Source: Candidatus Cryptobacteroides sp.
Lineage (GTDB): Bacteria > Bacteroidota > Bacteroidia > Bacteroidales > UBA932
Length of the DNA stretch: 37,004 bases
Assembly (NCBI GenBank): GCA_029257745.1
Contig: JARIAS010000045.1
Span: 1 to 37,004 of the forward strand
Direction of reading: 5' to 3'
The notes under the pieces were generated by a model, which was not told the DNA's origin, did not search any database, and worked only from the letters and a program-made list of their open reading frames with translations. Of the stretch, positions 9,504 to 18,198 are shown piece after piece. Every line of letters starts with the position of its first letter. Position 1 is the first letter of the stretch. The position numbers were made by a program, and so were the translations under genes.

Positions 9504-9844
9504 ATCCTATAATTATAACAAGTCTTATGAGACAATTTGATAAGGATTGCTTACATGTATAAAAATATACATTGACTAAGGAAGTTTACAGGTAATAAAT
9601 TAAGCTATATATTTGATAAGACAAGTTTAGAGATATTAAATTAAGATATATTTGACAAGACAAGTTTAGAGATATTAAATTAAGATATATTTACTAAGAA
9701 TAGCACACAGGCAATAAATTAAAAAGTAGATATAAACCTTTTGCAAGCAATAAACTAAGCATAAAAGTTTTCTATGAAAATGCTGCCTTTGATGAATTTA
9801 CATAATGATAATACAAAGACAAAAGAATAAAAATATACCTAAAA
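9504..9844. other. Long AT-rich spacer between queA terminator and tadA
   Basis: Apart from the 39-bp tandem repeat at 9615-9692, I see no gene, tRNA or strong structure here. The tadA promoter must lie in its last part, but no TAnnTTTG box is visible near the start codon. Confidence 0.4.
9615..9692. repeat. 39-bp tandem repeat, two copies
   Basis: Two back-to-back 39-bp units lie at 9615-9653 and 9654-9692 and differ at one base (GATAAGACAAG versus GACAAGACAAG at the start). A degenerate partial unit, ending ATTAAGCTATATATTT, precedes them at about 9595-9614. They do not encode an open frame. Confidence 0.85.
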
Positions 9845-10330
9845 ATGAATTTCACAGATTTAGATAAAAAATTTATGAGAGAGGCACTGAAAGAGGCACA
9901 GGCAGCTTTTGAAGAAGATGAAGTACCTATTGGTGCTGTTATTACATATAAAAATCAGGTAATAGCAAGAGGGCATAATATGACAGAAAGATTAAAAGAC
10001 CCGACCGCACATGCTGAGATGATAGCACTAACAGCAGCTAGTTCAGGTCTTTCAAATAAATATCTAAGTGGCTCTTGCATATATATAAGCCTCGAACCTT
10101 GTCCGATGTGTGCAGCTGCACTAAATTGGGCTAAAATATCTAAAGTAGTATATGCTTGTCCAGATACTAAACAAGGATACTCAAAATATAGTCCCAATCT
10201 TTTACATAACAAAACAGAAGTTAAATACGGCTTGTTTGAAGAAGAAGCTAAAGAATTGATACAAAGCTTTTTCCAAAACAAAAGAGACAGAAAACTAAGT
10301 TCCTGCCCCATTTGTAATAATAAAATATAA
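9845..10330 (+). CDS. tadA: tRNA-specific adenosine deaminase
   Basis: TadA deaminates adenosine to inosine at the wobble position of tRNA-Arg(ACG). The zinc deaminase signature is complete: H56-A-E58 (zinc ligand and catalytic glutamate) and P-C86-P-M-C89 (zinc ligands). The 161-aa length and the 'MREALKEAQAAFEEDEVPIG' opening fit TadA rather than a free-nucleoside cytidine deaminase. The start ATG follows an A-rich leader without a Shine-Dalgarno sequence, as usual in Bacteroidota. It converges on aguB, with 60 nt between the stops. Confidence 0.92.
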   Translation: MNFTDLDKKFMREALKEAQAAFEEDEVPIGAVITYKNQVIARGHNMTERLKDPTAHAEMIALTAASSGLSNKYLSGSCIYISLEPCPMCAAALNWAKISKVVYACPDTKQGYSKYSPNLLHNKTEVKYGLFEEEAKELIQSFFQNKRDRKLSSCPICNNKI

Positions 10331-10390
10331 TACCTCAATATGTAGAACAATAAAGTTTTTGACAAATATTATACTTTTATATTAATTATC

Positions 10391-11275
10391 TCACTTATTA
10401 TATCTATTCAATATATCCCCATAAGCATCTATACGCCTATCTCTAAAGAAAGGCCAACCTCTTCGCACATACTCTGTCCTATCCATATCCACCTCAACAA
10501 CTTTTATCTCCTCATTTTGAGTATCAAATTGTGCTAGAATCTCGCCCTGCTGTCCTAAGGCAAAAGAATAACCCCAAAAATCTATTCCTTCAGTATTAGA
10601 TGAAGGATCATCCTCGTGCCCTACCCTATTTACTGTGATAACAGGAAGACCATTTGCTACGGCATGTCCCCTCTGCACTAGTTGCCATGCCTCCATCTGC
10701 ATTTTCTGCTCTGCCTTGTCATCGCTCGCAACTCCTCCAATAGCGGTAGGATATATCAATATTTCTGCACCATTGAGAGCCATTAGTCTTGCAGCTTCAG
10801 GATACCATTGATCCCAGCATACAAGTACACCTAAATTAGCGACAGATGTACGAATTGGTTCAAAACCCATGTCCCCTGGTGTAAAATAGAACTTTTCATA
10901 ATAACATGGGTCATCTGGTATGTGCATCTTACGATACTTTCCTGCAATACTACCATCTTTTTCTATTACAACTGCTGTATTATGATATATACCAGCTGTA
11001 CGTCTTTCAAATAAAGACAAGACTATGACTATGGACAATTCTTTTGCCAAAGCCCCAAATTCTGATGTAGATCTACCAGGTATAGGTTCAGCCAAATCAC
11101 ATAACTTAGCATCCTCTACCTGACAGAAGTATAATGAATTATGTAATTCTTGCAAGACCACTAATTCTGCACCCTGTTCTGCACATTTGCGTATATTTTG
11201 CTTTAACTTTGCTATATTACTTTCTATATCAGCAGAACAAGACTGCTGTATCATTCCTATTTTTAACTTTCTCAT
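10391..11275 (-). CDS. aguB: N-carbamoylputrescine amidohydrolase
   Basis: AguB hydrolyses N-carbamoylputrescine to putrescine, CO2 and ammonia, the second step of the agmatine route to putrescine. It is a nitrilase-superfamily enzyme with the Glu-Lys-Cys triad visible: E43 in 'LQELHNS', K116 in 'YRKMHIPDD' and C153 in 'VCWDQWYPE' (294-aa numbering). I chose the ATG at 11275, where 'MRKLKIGMIQQ' matches the usual family start; an upstream in-frame start at 11302 would add nine residues and overlap aguA by 17 nt. Being directly downstream of aguA makes the function call strong. Confidence 0.93.
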   Translation of the reverse strand: MRKLKIGMIQQSCSADIESNIAKLKQNIRKCAEQGAELVVLQELHNSLYFCQVEDAKLCDLAEPIPGRSTSEFGALAKELSIVIVLSLFERRTAGIYHNTAVVIEKDGSIAGKYRKMHIPDDPCYYEKFYFTPGDMGFEPIRTSVANLGVLVCWDQWYPEAARLMALNGAEILIYPTAIGGVASDDKAEQKMQMEAWQLVQRGHAVANGLPVITVNRVGHEDDPSSNTEGIDFWGYSFALGQQGEILAQFDTQNEEIKVVEVDMDRTEYVRRGWPFFRDRRIDAYGDILNRYNK

Positions 11276-11285
11276 ATTCTTATAT

Positions 11286-12323
11286 TTATTTAACATATCC
11301 ATCGGGGAATTGCATTGTTATACAATGTAAAGAGCCATGTCCAGATAATAATGGATAGCAGTTGATAGCACGTACCTGCCTATCAGGGAAAAGACTCTTG
11401 AAAATGTCCAATATCTTACTATCTTCCTCACAATTATATTGAGGTACTAAGACTGCCCCATTTATTATAAGAAAATTGACATAAGATGCTGGCAGACGGT
11501 AAGAATCCAAAAACATAGGCTTAGGATTATCCAATGCTACCAACTTATAATTTTTTGCTTGTGCAATCTTCTGTAATTGGGCTTCCATTTGTTTTAAGGA
11601 CTGATAATCTTCATCCATGCTGTCTGAGCAAGAAGCATAGACAATAGTATTCTCATTGACAAATCGTGCTAAAATATCAACATGACTATCTGTATCATCT
11701 CCTGTTATAGATGCTCCCTCTATCCATATAACTTCATTTAAGCCAAAAGCCTGCTTCAACTCTCCCTCTATCTCTTCTTTTGTCAAATATTCATTTCTAT
11801 TCTTAGAACACAGACAGTCTGTTGTTGTAAGTAATGTGCCCTTACCATCTGTATCTATACTACCACCCTCCAAAACAAAAGGTCTCATATCAACCATCAT
11901 AACATCAGGCTGAAATACATTTTGGAAAAATATATTCTTATTTATGTAATTATCATAACAGGAAGCGAACTTTTGCCCCCATCCGTTAAATACAAAGTCA
12001 TAAATGTATTTCTCCCCCTTATCACCAAATACAGATATGGCACCATGATCCCTTGCCCATGTATCGTTAATCTCTGTCTGCACAAATCTAACTCGTGATA
12101 AATCTGATAGAGGATAAGCCTTGTCTGACATTATACCTACTATTTTTTGTCTAGCCTGCTCTATATCAAAACAGACTAACAAAACTAATTCAAACTCCAC
12201 AATATTGTGAATTATATCTACATAAGTAGACTGTACATCTTCCAAGGCCTCCCAAGGAGTATTCTCGTCAGGCCAAGTAAGTTGCACTGCACTTTGTTTT
12301 TCCCATTCTGCTACTAATCTCAT
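11286..12323 (-). CDS. aguA: Agmatine deiminase
   Basis: AguA hydrolyses agmatine to N-carbamoylputrescine and ammonia. The 345-aa protein shows guanidine-modifying-enzyme motifs: 'WARDHGAI' with D92, 'LEGGSIDTDGKGTLLTT' at 151-167, 'DTDSHVD' with H214, and the nucleophile C334 in 'GHGSLHCITMQFP'. The more usual 'GGGNIHC' is replaced by 'SGHGSLHC', a modest variant. Its ATG overlaps the nucleotidyltransferase stop by 4 nt (ATGA), so the two are translationally coupled. With aguB it forms a complete two-step route to putrescine, provided agmatine is supplied. Confidence 0.95.
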   Translation of the reverse strand: MRLVAEWEKQSAVQLTWPDENTPWEALEDVQSTYVDIIHNIVEFELVLLVCFDIEQARQKIVGIMSDKAYPLSDLSRVRFVQTEINDTWARDHGAISVFGDKGEKYIYDFVFNGWGQKFASCYDNYINKNIFFQNVFQPDVMMVDMRPFVLEGGSIDTDGKGTLLTTTDCLCSKNRNEYLTKEEIEGELKQAFGLNEVIWIEGASITGDDTDSHVDILARFVNENTIVYASCSDSMDEDYQSLKQMEAQLQKIAQAKNYKLVALDNPKPMFLDSYRLPASYVNFLIINGAVLVPQYNCEEDSKILDIFKSLFPDRQVRAINCYPLLSGHGSLHCITMQFPDGYVK

Positions 12324-13138
12324 AACTTATATCTTTTAACAAAATCTTCTGCCATATCCAAACTATTTAATTTTCCTACATCTATAAATTCAGCACCTGT
12401 GCTATCATAAGCATATATAGGGTAATCCTTACAATTATCAATATAAAAATCAACTATTGAAAAACACTCAAGGTAGGATTTTTCACTAAAAATATCAAAT
12501 ATCTTATTAGAAACATTATGTATTCCTGAAAAGGCTAGTAATCTATATTTACCTATATCTATATCCTTATAAGGGCTACGTATCTGACCTGTATCTATAT
12601 TATACCACGCAACTAAACGATTATTTTCATCAAAGGCAAGATATCTTGATGTTTTACGCTCTGAAACCAATAAATTTGCTAAGGCATCTTGTGGTGTTGA
12701 GTCTACAAACTGCTTTATATCAACACTTGAAAATATATCAGTATTATGTATCAAAAAATAATCATTGTCTCTATTTAAGGAAGACTTTTTATCATTTGCT
12801 AAAACAGCCGAAGAATTTATATTAACAATAGGGGCAGATTGGCTGGTTAATAAGGTCTTTGCGTATAATAATGCCCCACCTGTATCTCTCAACAAATCGC
12901 TTTCATCTGAAAAATAAACCTTTAGTCCCCAATTATTATTTTCCTTAAAATAGCTACGAATCTGCTGTGGAAAATGATGAAGATTTATAATAAGCTCATC
13001 ATAAGAGGCGTTTTTTAACTTCTGTACAATATAATATATCATAGGCTTAGAGCCAATTTGAACTAAAGCTTTAGGCATATTATCTGTAATAGGCCTCAAT
13101 CTTGTTCCCAATCCTGCCGCAAAAATAAATGCCTTCAT
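12320..13138 (-). CDS. Sugar-phosphate nucleotidyltransferase (MurU/RmlA-like)
   Basis: This 272-aa enzyme belongs to the NTP_transferase family, which joins a sugar 1-phosphate to a nucleotide. The signature 'FAAGLGTRLRPITDNMPKAL' is at 5-24, followed by 'VQIGSKPMIYYIVQKL'. Acidic metal-binding residues lie around 'HNTDIF' (about 131-136). The closest idea is MurU, which uridylylates MurNAc-1-phosphate in cell-wall recycling, because a phosphotransferase resembling the partner kinase AmgK lies two genes upstream. GDP-mannose or glucose nucleotidyltransferase activity is not excluded. The ATG directly abuts the stop of the RapZ-C gene (TAGATG). Confidence 0.8.
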   Translation of the reverse strand: MKAFIFAAGLGTRLRPITDNMPKALVQIGSKPMIYYIVQKLKNASYDELIINLHHFPQQIRSYFKENNNWGLKVYFSDESDLLRDTGGALLYAKTLLTSQSAPIVNINSSAVLANDKKSSLNRDNDYFLIHNTDIFSSVDIKQFVDSTPQDALANLLVSERKTSRYLAFDENNRLVAWYNIDTGQIRSPYKDIDIGKYRLLAFSGIHNVSNKIFDIFSEKSYLECFSIVDFYIDNCKDYPIYAYDSTGAEFIDVGKLNSLDMAEDFVKRYKL

Positions 13139-13558
13139 CTAATATTGCTTTTTAATACCTAACTCCCTATGTTCCAAGCTTATTTTAAGATCAAATTTTG
13201 CAACTAAATGCTCTGCAAGATGTTCTGCACAATAGACTGAACGATGTTGTCCCCCTGTACAACCAAAACAGACCTGTATATGCTGAAATCCTCTTTCAAT
13301 AAAGTTTGAACAATGTGCATCTAGCAAGGCATAGACACTTTTAAGAAAATCTGCAATATTTGACTCTTTTTCTAAAAAGTTTATTACTTCTTTATCCCTG
13401 CCTGTAAGTTGCTTATAAGGCTCATAACGCCCCGGATTGTGTATTGCACGACAATCAAAGACATAACCCCCACCATTATCACTACTATCTGCAGGTATGC
13501 CTTTCTTATATGAAAAGCTATAAATACTAAGTTCCAATTGTTTTTTATCTTTTAACAT
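13139..13558 (-). CDS. Stand-alone RapZ C-terminal domain protein
   Basis: This 139-aa protein corresponds to the C-terminal domain of RapZ (YvcJ). It has 'SFSYKKGIPAD' near residues 14-24, 'VFDCRAIHNPGRY' at 33-45 and the signature 'GCTGGQHRSV' at 99-108. In E. coli, RapZ senses glucosamine-6-phosphate through this domain and binds small RNAs. Here the N-terminal P-loop kinase domain is absent, and a sugar-kinase-like phosphotransferase gene ends 1 nt upstream instead. In related Bacteroidota the two are, as I recall, sometimes one fused protein. A role in sensing or regulating amino-sugar metabolism is an inference. Confidence 0.85.
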   Translation of the reverse strand: MLKDKKQLELSIYSFSYKKGIPADSSDNGGGYVFDCRAIHNPGRYEPYKQLTGRDKEVINFLEKESNIADFLKSVYALLDAHCSNFIERGFQHIQVCFGCTGGQHRSVYCAEHLAEHLVAKFDLKISLEHRELGIKKQY

Positions 13559-13559
13559 A

Positions 13560-14561
13560 TTAAATACTATTACATAGTTGCTTAAGAACTTGATTAAGAT
13601 ATGGATAAGAAGCTACTAGTCCCTGTTCTACAATCTGCCTCACATTAGCTATTGCATAAGGTATACTATCTAAAAAATGGACTTTTCTTTCAAAATATCC
13701 CCTAAAGCCATAAGCACCTAAGACTTGCAATGTCCTAAACAATACAAAGAGATTATAAGATTGTCTAAAAGAAGATTCATCAAGATGAGGAAGGTAATCC
13801 TTAAGCTTAGACAAATAAGCTCTCAACATATCTTCTTTAAGATCATCAGGATATGCAGCCCTTGCCTGCCATATAAAAGAGGCTAGGTCATAATATATAG
13901 GTCCCTTTCTACCTCCCTGAAAATCAATAAAATATATATCATCATTATAGAGCATAATATTTCTTGCTTGAAAATCCCTATACATAAATGTATTAAAATC
14001 TTCTGCCAATAAATCTTTAGCCATTTGTTCAAAATCGTCTTGCAAGAGTATTTCATTAAAATCTGTAATGGCACTTTTAAGAAAACAATACTTAAAATAA
14101 TTAAGATCAAACATTATCATTCTCTCATTAAAACTTGCCTGAGGAAAGCACTTTGAAAAATCCAAGTCTTTCGCTCCTTCAAATTGTATCTTAGGCAATG
14201 CTTCTATTGTTCTGATTAACAAGGCTCTATCATTAGGGCTATACTCGCCGCTCTCTCTTGCAGACAAAAAACGAGAATACAGAATGTTATCCCCTAAGTC
14301 TTCTTGAAGATATGACATTGAATCCTCACTAATCTTCAATACCTTTGGCACTTTAATGCCCTTTGATATAAAATGTTTACTTAGATATATAAAAGCTAGG
14401 TTCTCATCCCTATTTGTACCAACAACTGCTATCAGAGATATATTATCTGCTTTTAATCTATAATATCTTCTATTGCTAGCAGAATTATTTAACTGAATAA
14501 CTTCTTTAACAGACTCTCCTGTATATTCTTGAAAAAGTTCTTTTACAATGTGAATCTCCAT
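13560..14561 (-). CDS. Aminoglycoside phosphotransferase-fold sugar kinase (AmgK-like)
   Basis: The 333-aa protein has the APH/choline-kinase fold. The catalytic loop is 'YRDFQARN' at 194-201 (D196, N201), with Tyr in place of the usual His, and the metal-binding aspartate is D213 in 'FIDFQGGRKGP'. The same variant loop occurs in AmgK, the anomeric MurNAc/GlcNAc kinase. A MurU-like nucleotidyltransferase in the same operon supports a peptidoglycan sugar-recycling pathway. The gene heads a tightly spaced run of five; no TAnnTTTG box lies upstream, so it may be cotranscribed with the channel gene 75 nt upstream. Confidence 0.78.
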   Translation of the reverse strand: MEIHIVKELFQEYTGESVKEVIQLNNSASNRRYYRLKADNISLIAVVGTNRDENLAFIYLSKHFISKGIKVPKVLKISEDSMSYLQEDLGDNILYSRFLSARESGEYSPNDRALLIRTIEALPKIQFEGAKDLDFSKCFPQASFNERMIMFDLNYFKYCFLKSAITDFNEILLQDDFEQMAKDLLAEDFNTFMYRDFQARNIMLYNDDIYFIDFQGGRKGPIYYDLASFIWQARAAYPDDLKEDMLRAYLSKLKDYLPHLDESSFRQSYNLFVLFRTLQVLGAYGFRGYFERKVHFLDSIPYAIANVRQIVEQGLVASYPYLNQVLKQLCNSI

Positions 14562-14636
14562 AATGGCTTTGCTTTTATATATCCACTTATATTATAATCT
14601 TGTATATTTATAACTAAGCTATTGTAGTTCTTTTAT

Positions 14637-15212
14637 TTACTCCTTAAGACTGGACTCAATCCTTCTATCAGGTATAATCCACATTATAGCCACAAATATA
14701 TAACAAGCAATTGATAACCATGTATTTACTAAAGCAAGTACAACTCCCAAACTATACATGGCAATAGATATTTTACCTTTTATATCTGAACCTATGGCAC
14801 GACGTAAGGCAAAAGTTATGTCGTGAGACTTAATAATAACTGCTTGCAAGATAGCATAGGCTATGGCACTGAATAACAAGACTAAGCCATAACTAAGGAC
14901 AGGTAGGACCTCTTTATGGTTATGCCCTATCCATGCTGTTGTAAATGGTATTAAAGACAACCAAAATAAGAGATGTAAATTGGCCCAAAGTATCTTACCA
15001 TTAACCTTTTGTGTGATTTGAAATAAGTGATGATGGTTATTCCAATAAATTCCTATATACATAAAACTAAATACATAACTTAAAAATACTGGAATAACTT
15101 TTAATATTGAATGAATATCAGCATCCTCAGGTGGTCTTAATTCTAACACCATAATAGTTATGATAATAGCTAATACCCCATCACTAAAGGCCTCTAATCT
15201 GCTTGTTTTCAT
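14637..15212 (-). CDS. TMEM175/DUF1211 family membrane protein, probable potassium channel
   Basis: This 191-aa protein opens with 'RLEAFSDGVLAIIITIMVLE', containing the FSDG motif in TM1 that defines the TMEM175 family. Six hydrophobic segments are visible, as in the bacterial single-repeat members, which tetramerise as potassium channels. The inter-helix 'YWNNHHHLF' segment is also typical. The start ATG is 20 nt from a good minus-strand -7 box. The channel is divergent from the nicotinate phosphoribosyltransferase gene. Confidence 0.88.
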   Translation of the reverse strand: MKTSRLEAFSDGVLAIIITIMVLELRPPEDADIHSILKVIPVFLSYVFSFMYIGIYWNNHHHLFQITQKVNGKILWANLHLLFWLSLIPFTTAWIGHNHKEVLPVLSYGLVLLFSAIAYAILQAVIIKSHDITFALRRAIGSDIKGKISIAMYSLGVVLALVNTWLSIACYIFVAIMWIIPDRRIESSLKE

Positions 15213-15231
15213 ATAATCAATTTAATAAATG

Positions 15232-15239
15232 CAAAGATA
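15232..15239 (-). promoter_or_regulatory. Candidate -7 box for the TMEM175-family gene
   Basis: On the minus strand this reads TATCTTTG, matching TAnnTTTG, 19 nt before the start codon. A weaker plus-strand candidate, TACCTTTA at 15261-15268, could serve the divergent pncB gene and would favour its start at 15289. Confidence 0.5.
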
Positions 15240-15288
15240 AAAATAATTGAATAAAATGCTTACCTTTAAGCCTTATTACAAAAATATT

Positions 15289-16782
15289 ATGGATATTCAA
15301 TACTCTTACTGTTCGGACAGATACCAATATACTATGGCTAAGTCCTTTTGGGACAATAATAAAGACCAACAAATTGCTGTTTTTAATCTTTTTTATAGAA
15401 AAGCCCCTGAACATAATAACTGGGCTGTGGTTAGTGGCATAGATGAAGTCTTAGATATGATTGCTAATATTGGAAAAGAAGATGCTGCTTTTTTCAAGAA
15501 ATTCTTAAGAGATGAATCCTACTCTGATTTTTGCGAATACCTAAGTAAATTAAAATTCACAGGCAATGTCTACGCAATGCAGGAAGGTGAAATAGTTTTT
15601 CCTAATCAGCCTATCATAATTATTGAAGCCCCACTAATTGAGGCTCAAATACTTGAAACACCTATGCTCTGTATTATGAATCACCAAATGGCAGTTGCAA
15701 CCAAGGCTTCTAGAGTATGCAGGGCAACAGATAAAGACGTTTTTGAGTTTGGTGCAAGAAGGGCTCACGGACCATGGGCTGCTAAATATGGGGCAAAAGC
15801 TGCTATAATTGCAGGTTGCAAGGCTTCATCAAATATACTGAATGAGATTAACTATGGAATTAAGTCAGTTGGAACTATGGCACATAGTTATATAAGTTCC
15901 TTTGGTTGCTCTGTAAAATCCGAATATGAAGCTTTTTCTAAGTACATAAATAGTCATAAGGGAGAAAATATAAGTCTGCTAATAGATACCTACGACAGCC
16001 TCAACTGCGGTTTAATCAATGCTATTAAAGCATTCAAAGATAATAATATAGATGATGACTATAAGGCAGGATATAGTATTAGACTTGATAGCGGAGACTT
16101 AGCATATATTTCTATTAAGGCAAGAGAACTATTAGATAGGTGTGGACTTAAAAAATGTAAGATAATAGCCTCTAACTCTTTAGATGAATACCTTATAATG
16201 GACCTCGAAAGACAGGGAGCTGCAATAGACTGCTATGGTGTTGGAGATGCCATTGCGACTAGCAAGGAGGAGCCTTGTTTTGGTAATGTTTATAAACTTG
16301 TACAAATTGATAATCAAGCCTTGCTAAAAAGATCTGAAGATAAGATTAAACTAATTAATCCGGGCTTTCAGCTCACATATAGACTAATGCAAGTAAAAGA
16401 TGGTAAGACAAGCTTTATTGCTGATGTAAGCTGTCTCAAGGAAGATAATCTTGCAAAGGCAATTATAGCCGGAGAGAGTATAACTATACACGACGAATAT
16501 GATCAATACAAAAAGACTAAAATTAATCAAGGTGAATATAGTTATAAAATATTACAGGCAAAAGTTATAGAAAAAGGACATAGAATAAAAGAACAGACTA
16601 AACTTGAAGATAAATGCAAGTATTATAAAGAGAATCTATATAGCTTTAGCCCTTCTGAAATCAGACTAACTAATCCACATTTTTATAAGGTGGACATATC
16701 TGATGATTTAATAAAACTTAAATGCGAACTAATAGAGTCACTTAATAAGGAAATAGAAGAACTTAAATTGGATATTGATTGA
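15289..16782 (+). CDS. pncB: Nicotinate phosphoribosyltransferase
   Basis: The enzyme joins nicotinate (possibly nicotinamide) to PRPP to make the mononucleotide in NAD salvage. Family signatures seen are 'YSYCSDRYQYTMAKSFW' at the N-terminus, 'FGARRAHGPWAAKYGAKAA', 'GTMAHSYISSF', 'LLIDTYDSLNCG' and 'SIRLDSGDLAYIS'. I chose the ATG at 15289 (497 aa) because family conservation starts there; ATG at 15256 or TTG at 15247 are also in frame. The protein heads a plus-strand cluster that continues into aroB within a few nucleotides. Discrimination between the NAPRT and NAMPT forms is not certain from motifs alone. Confidence 0.92.
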   Translation: MDIQYSYCSDRYQYTMAKSFWDNNKDQQIAVFNLFYRKAPEHNNWAVVSGIDEVLDMIANIGKEDAAFFKKFLRDESYSDFCEYLSKLKFTGNVYAMQEGEIVFPNQPIIIIEAPLIEAQILETPMLCIMNHQMAVATKASRVCRATDKDVFEFGARRAHGPWAAKYGAKAAIIAGCKASSNILNEINYGIKSVGTMAHSYISSFGCSVKSEYEAFSKYINSHKGENISLLIDTYDSLNCGLINAIKAFKDNNIDDDYKAGYSIRLDSGDLAYISIKARELLDRCGLKKCKIIASNSLDEYLIMDLERQGAAIDCYGVGDAIATSKEEPCFGNVYKLVQIDNQALLKRSEDKIKLINPGFQLTYRLMQVKDGKTSFIADVSCLKEDNLAKAIIAGESITIHDEYDQYKKTKINQGEYSYKILQAKVIEKGHRIKEQTKLEDKCKYYKENLYSFSPSEIRLTNPHFYKVDISDDLIKLKCELIESLNKEIEELKLDID

Positions 16783-16783
16783 T

Positions 16784-17122
16784 ATGAAAAATCTGGGCAT
16801 AATAGGACTGGAACTTAGTAAAAATCCAAAGAACTGCAAAGCCTGCATGGAAGTCATGAACAAATTGGCTAATGATAGCTCTGATAGTGATGAGCTAATA
16901 TATGGCTGCACCCCCTTGCTATTAATAGGCGATCTGCCTGAGAGCTTTATGAACAGGCATATTGAAGAACTTGTATTTGACTTGAATAGTTTGGAAAATG
17001 AGGCAGGACAAAGCCTTGATGAAATATTAGATCTTCTCGCTCTAAGAGTTGTATATCTATTTGGAGATAATGAAAAAGTCGATAATTTATTAAAAGAAAA
17101 GAGAATTAAGGTTTTAAGATAA
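16784..17122 (+). CDS. Conserved-looking hypothetical protein between pncB and aroB
   Basis: This is a 112-aa acidic, Leu/Asp-rich protein of unknown family, predicted cytoplasmic. Its N-terminal part contains two cysteines in 'NCKACMEVM'; its middle reads 'YGCTPLLLIGDLPESF'; the rest is helical ('LDEILDLLALRVVYLFGD'). The ATG at 16784 follows the pncB stop by one nucleotide (TGATATG), and the stop overlaps the aroB ATG by one nucleotide (TAATG). Such tight packing supports a real, cotranslated gene. I cannot suggest a reaction. The cysteine pair is not clearly a metal site. Confidence 0.7.
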   Translation: MKNLGIIGLELSKNPKNCKACMEVMNKLANDSSDSDELIYGCTPLLLIGDLPESFMNRHIEELVFDLNSLENEAGQSLDEILDLLALRVVYLFGDNEKVDNLLKEKRIKVLR

Positions 17123-18198
17123 TGAATATCGAGATTAACTCACATATAACATCTGAAATAATATTTGACAATGAGCTTTATAGTCTTATTGATAAACTTA
17201 AACTATACGATAAGGTATATATTGTTTCTGACTCAAAGCTAGAATATGTATGCAAATTCATACAAGAGCATATTCCCATTGCTTTTACCCTATACATTAA
17301 GGCAGATGAAGATATAAAGACATTGGATACTTGTATTGATATATGTGATAAGCTTCTTCAACACAATGCCAATCGCAAGGATTTGCTACTCTGTATAGGT
17401 GGTGGTATAGTATGCGATATAGCGGCTTTTGCTGGTAGTATATACAAAAGAAAGATGAATTTTGCTCTAGTACCAACAAGTTTACTCGCACAGCTTGATG
17501 CAAGTATAGGTGGGAAAAATGGGGTAAATTTTAAATCTTTTAAGAATATATTAGGTACTATCAATCAGCCTGATTTTACTTATATCTGTCCTAGTCTACT
17601 AAAAAGCCTTGATATGAGCTTTTTGCAAGATGGTATGGCAGAACTGATAAAGGCTTTTATCATTGATAACAGTAGTAATAAATATGAGGAAGCTATAAGA
17701 CTATGTAGTAATATACATAAGAGCCAAAAAATTGACAAATACATAGAAGAATTGGCTACACTTATAGAATATGCAGTTAGTGTAAAAATTAATATTGTCA
17801 ATCAAGACCCCTATGAGCAAAATCTTAGGGCCGTACTCAATTTAGGACATAGTTTTGCCCATGCCATTGAATGGAAAAGTAAGGGAAAAATAAGCCATGG
17901 TAAGGCAGTAGCAAAGGGCCTATATCTAGCTGCAAAATGTTCAGAGGCTATTGGGATATGCAACAAATATTATCCTAATAATCAAGGACTTTCAAGCAAA
18001 ATTAAAGAAGATTTAGAGGCCTGTGGCTTTAATCTAGAACTGGACTACCCTCTTGAAGAACTTAAGCTAGCTATGTCTAAGGATAAGAAAAATGAAGGAG
18101 ATTTACTTAAATTTGTGCTGATAAAAGATATTGGAGCTGTTGTTCTAAAAAAATTAAATATTAGCGAGCTTATTGAAAGATTAAAGAATAATTTATGA
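17122..18198 (+). CDS. aroB: 3-dehydroquinate synthase
   Basis: AroB converts DAHP to 3-dehydroquinate, the second step of the shikimate pathway, using NAD+ and a divalent metal. The 358-aa protein shows the NAD-binding 'GGGIVCDIAAFAGSIYKR', the active-site 'PTSLLAQLDASIGGKNGVNF', 'DGMAELIKAFII' and the metal-ligand motif 'NLGHSFAHAIE'. It overlaps the upstream hypothetical by 1 nt and the downstream aroD-aroA fusion by 4 nt (ATGA), so it is part of one transcript. The family could also include 2-deoxy-scyllo-inosose or aDHQ synthases, but context makes AroB clear. Confidence 0.95.
   Translation: MNIEINSHITSEIIFDNELYSLIDKLKLYDKVYIVSDSKLEYVCKFIQEHIPIAFTLYIKADEDIKTLDTCIDICDKLLQHNANRKDLLLCIGGGIVCDIAAFAGSIYKRKMNFALVPTSLLAQLDASIGGKNGVNFKSFKNILGTINQPDFTYICPSLLKSLDMSFLQDGMAELIKAFIIDNSSNKYEEAIRLCSNIHKSQKIDKYIEELATLIEYAVSVKINIVNQDPYEQNLRAVLNLGHSFAHAIEWKSKGKISHGKAVAKGLYLAAKCSEAIGICNKYYPNNQGLSSKIKEDLEACGFNLELDYPLEELKLAMSKDKKNEGDLLKFVLIKDIGAVVLKKLNISELIERLKNNL

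Noticed and set aside
9615..9692. CRISPR-like array
   Set aside because: The units are head-to-tail with no spacers, so this is a simple tandem repeat.
9955..10365. 136-aa open frame opposite tadA
   Set aside because: It is antisense to a well-supported gene and its sequence has no recognisable domain.
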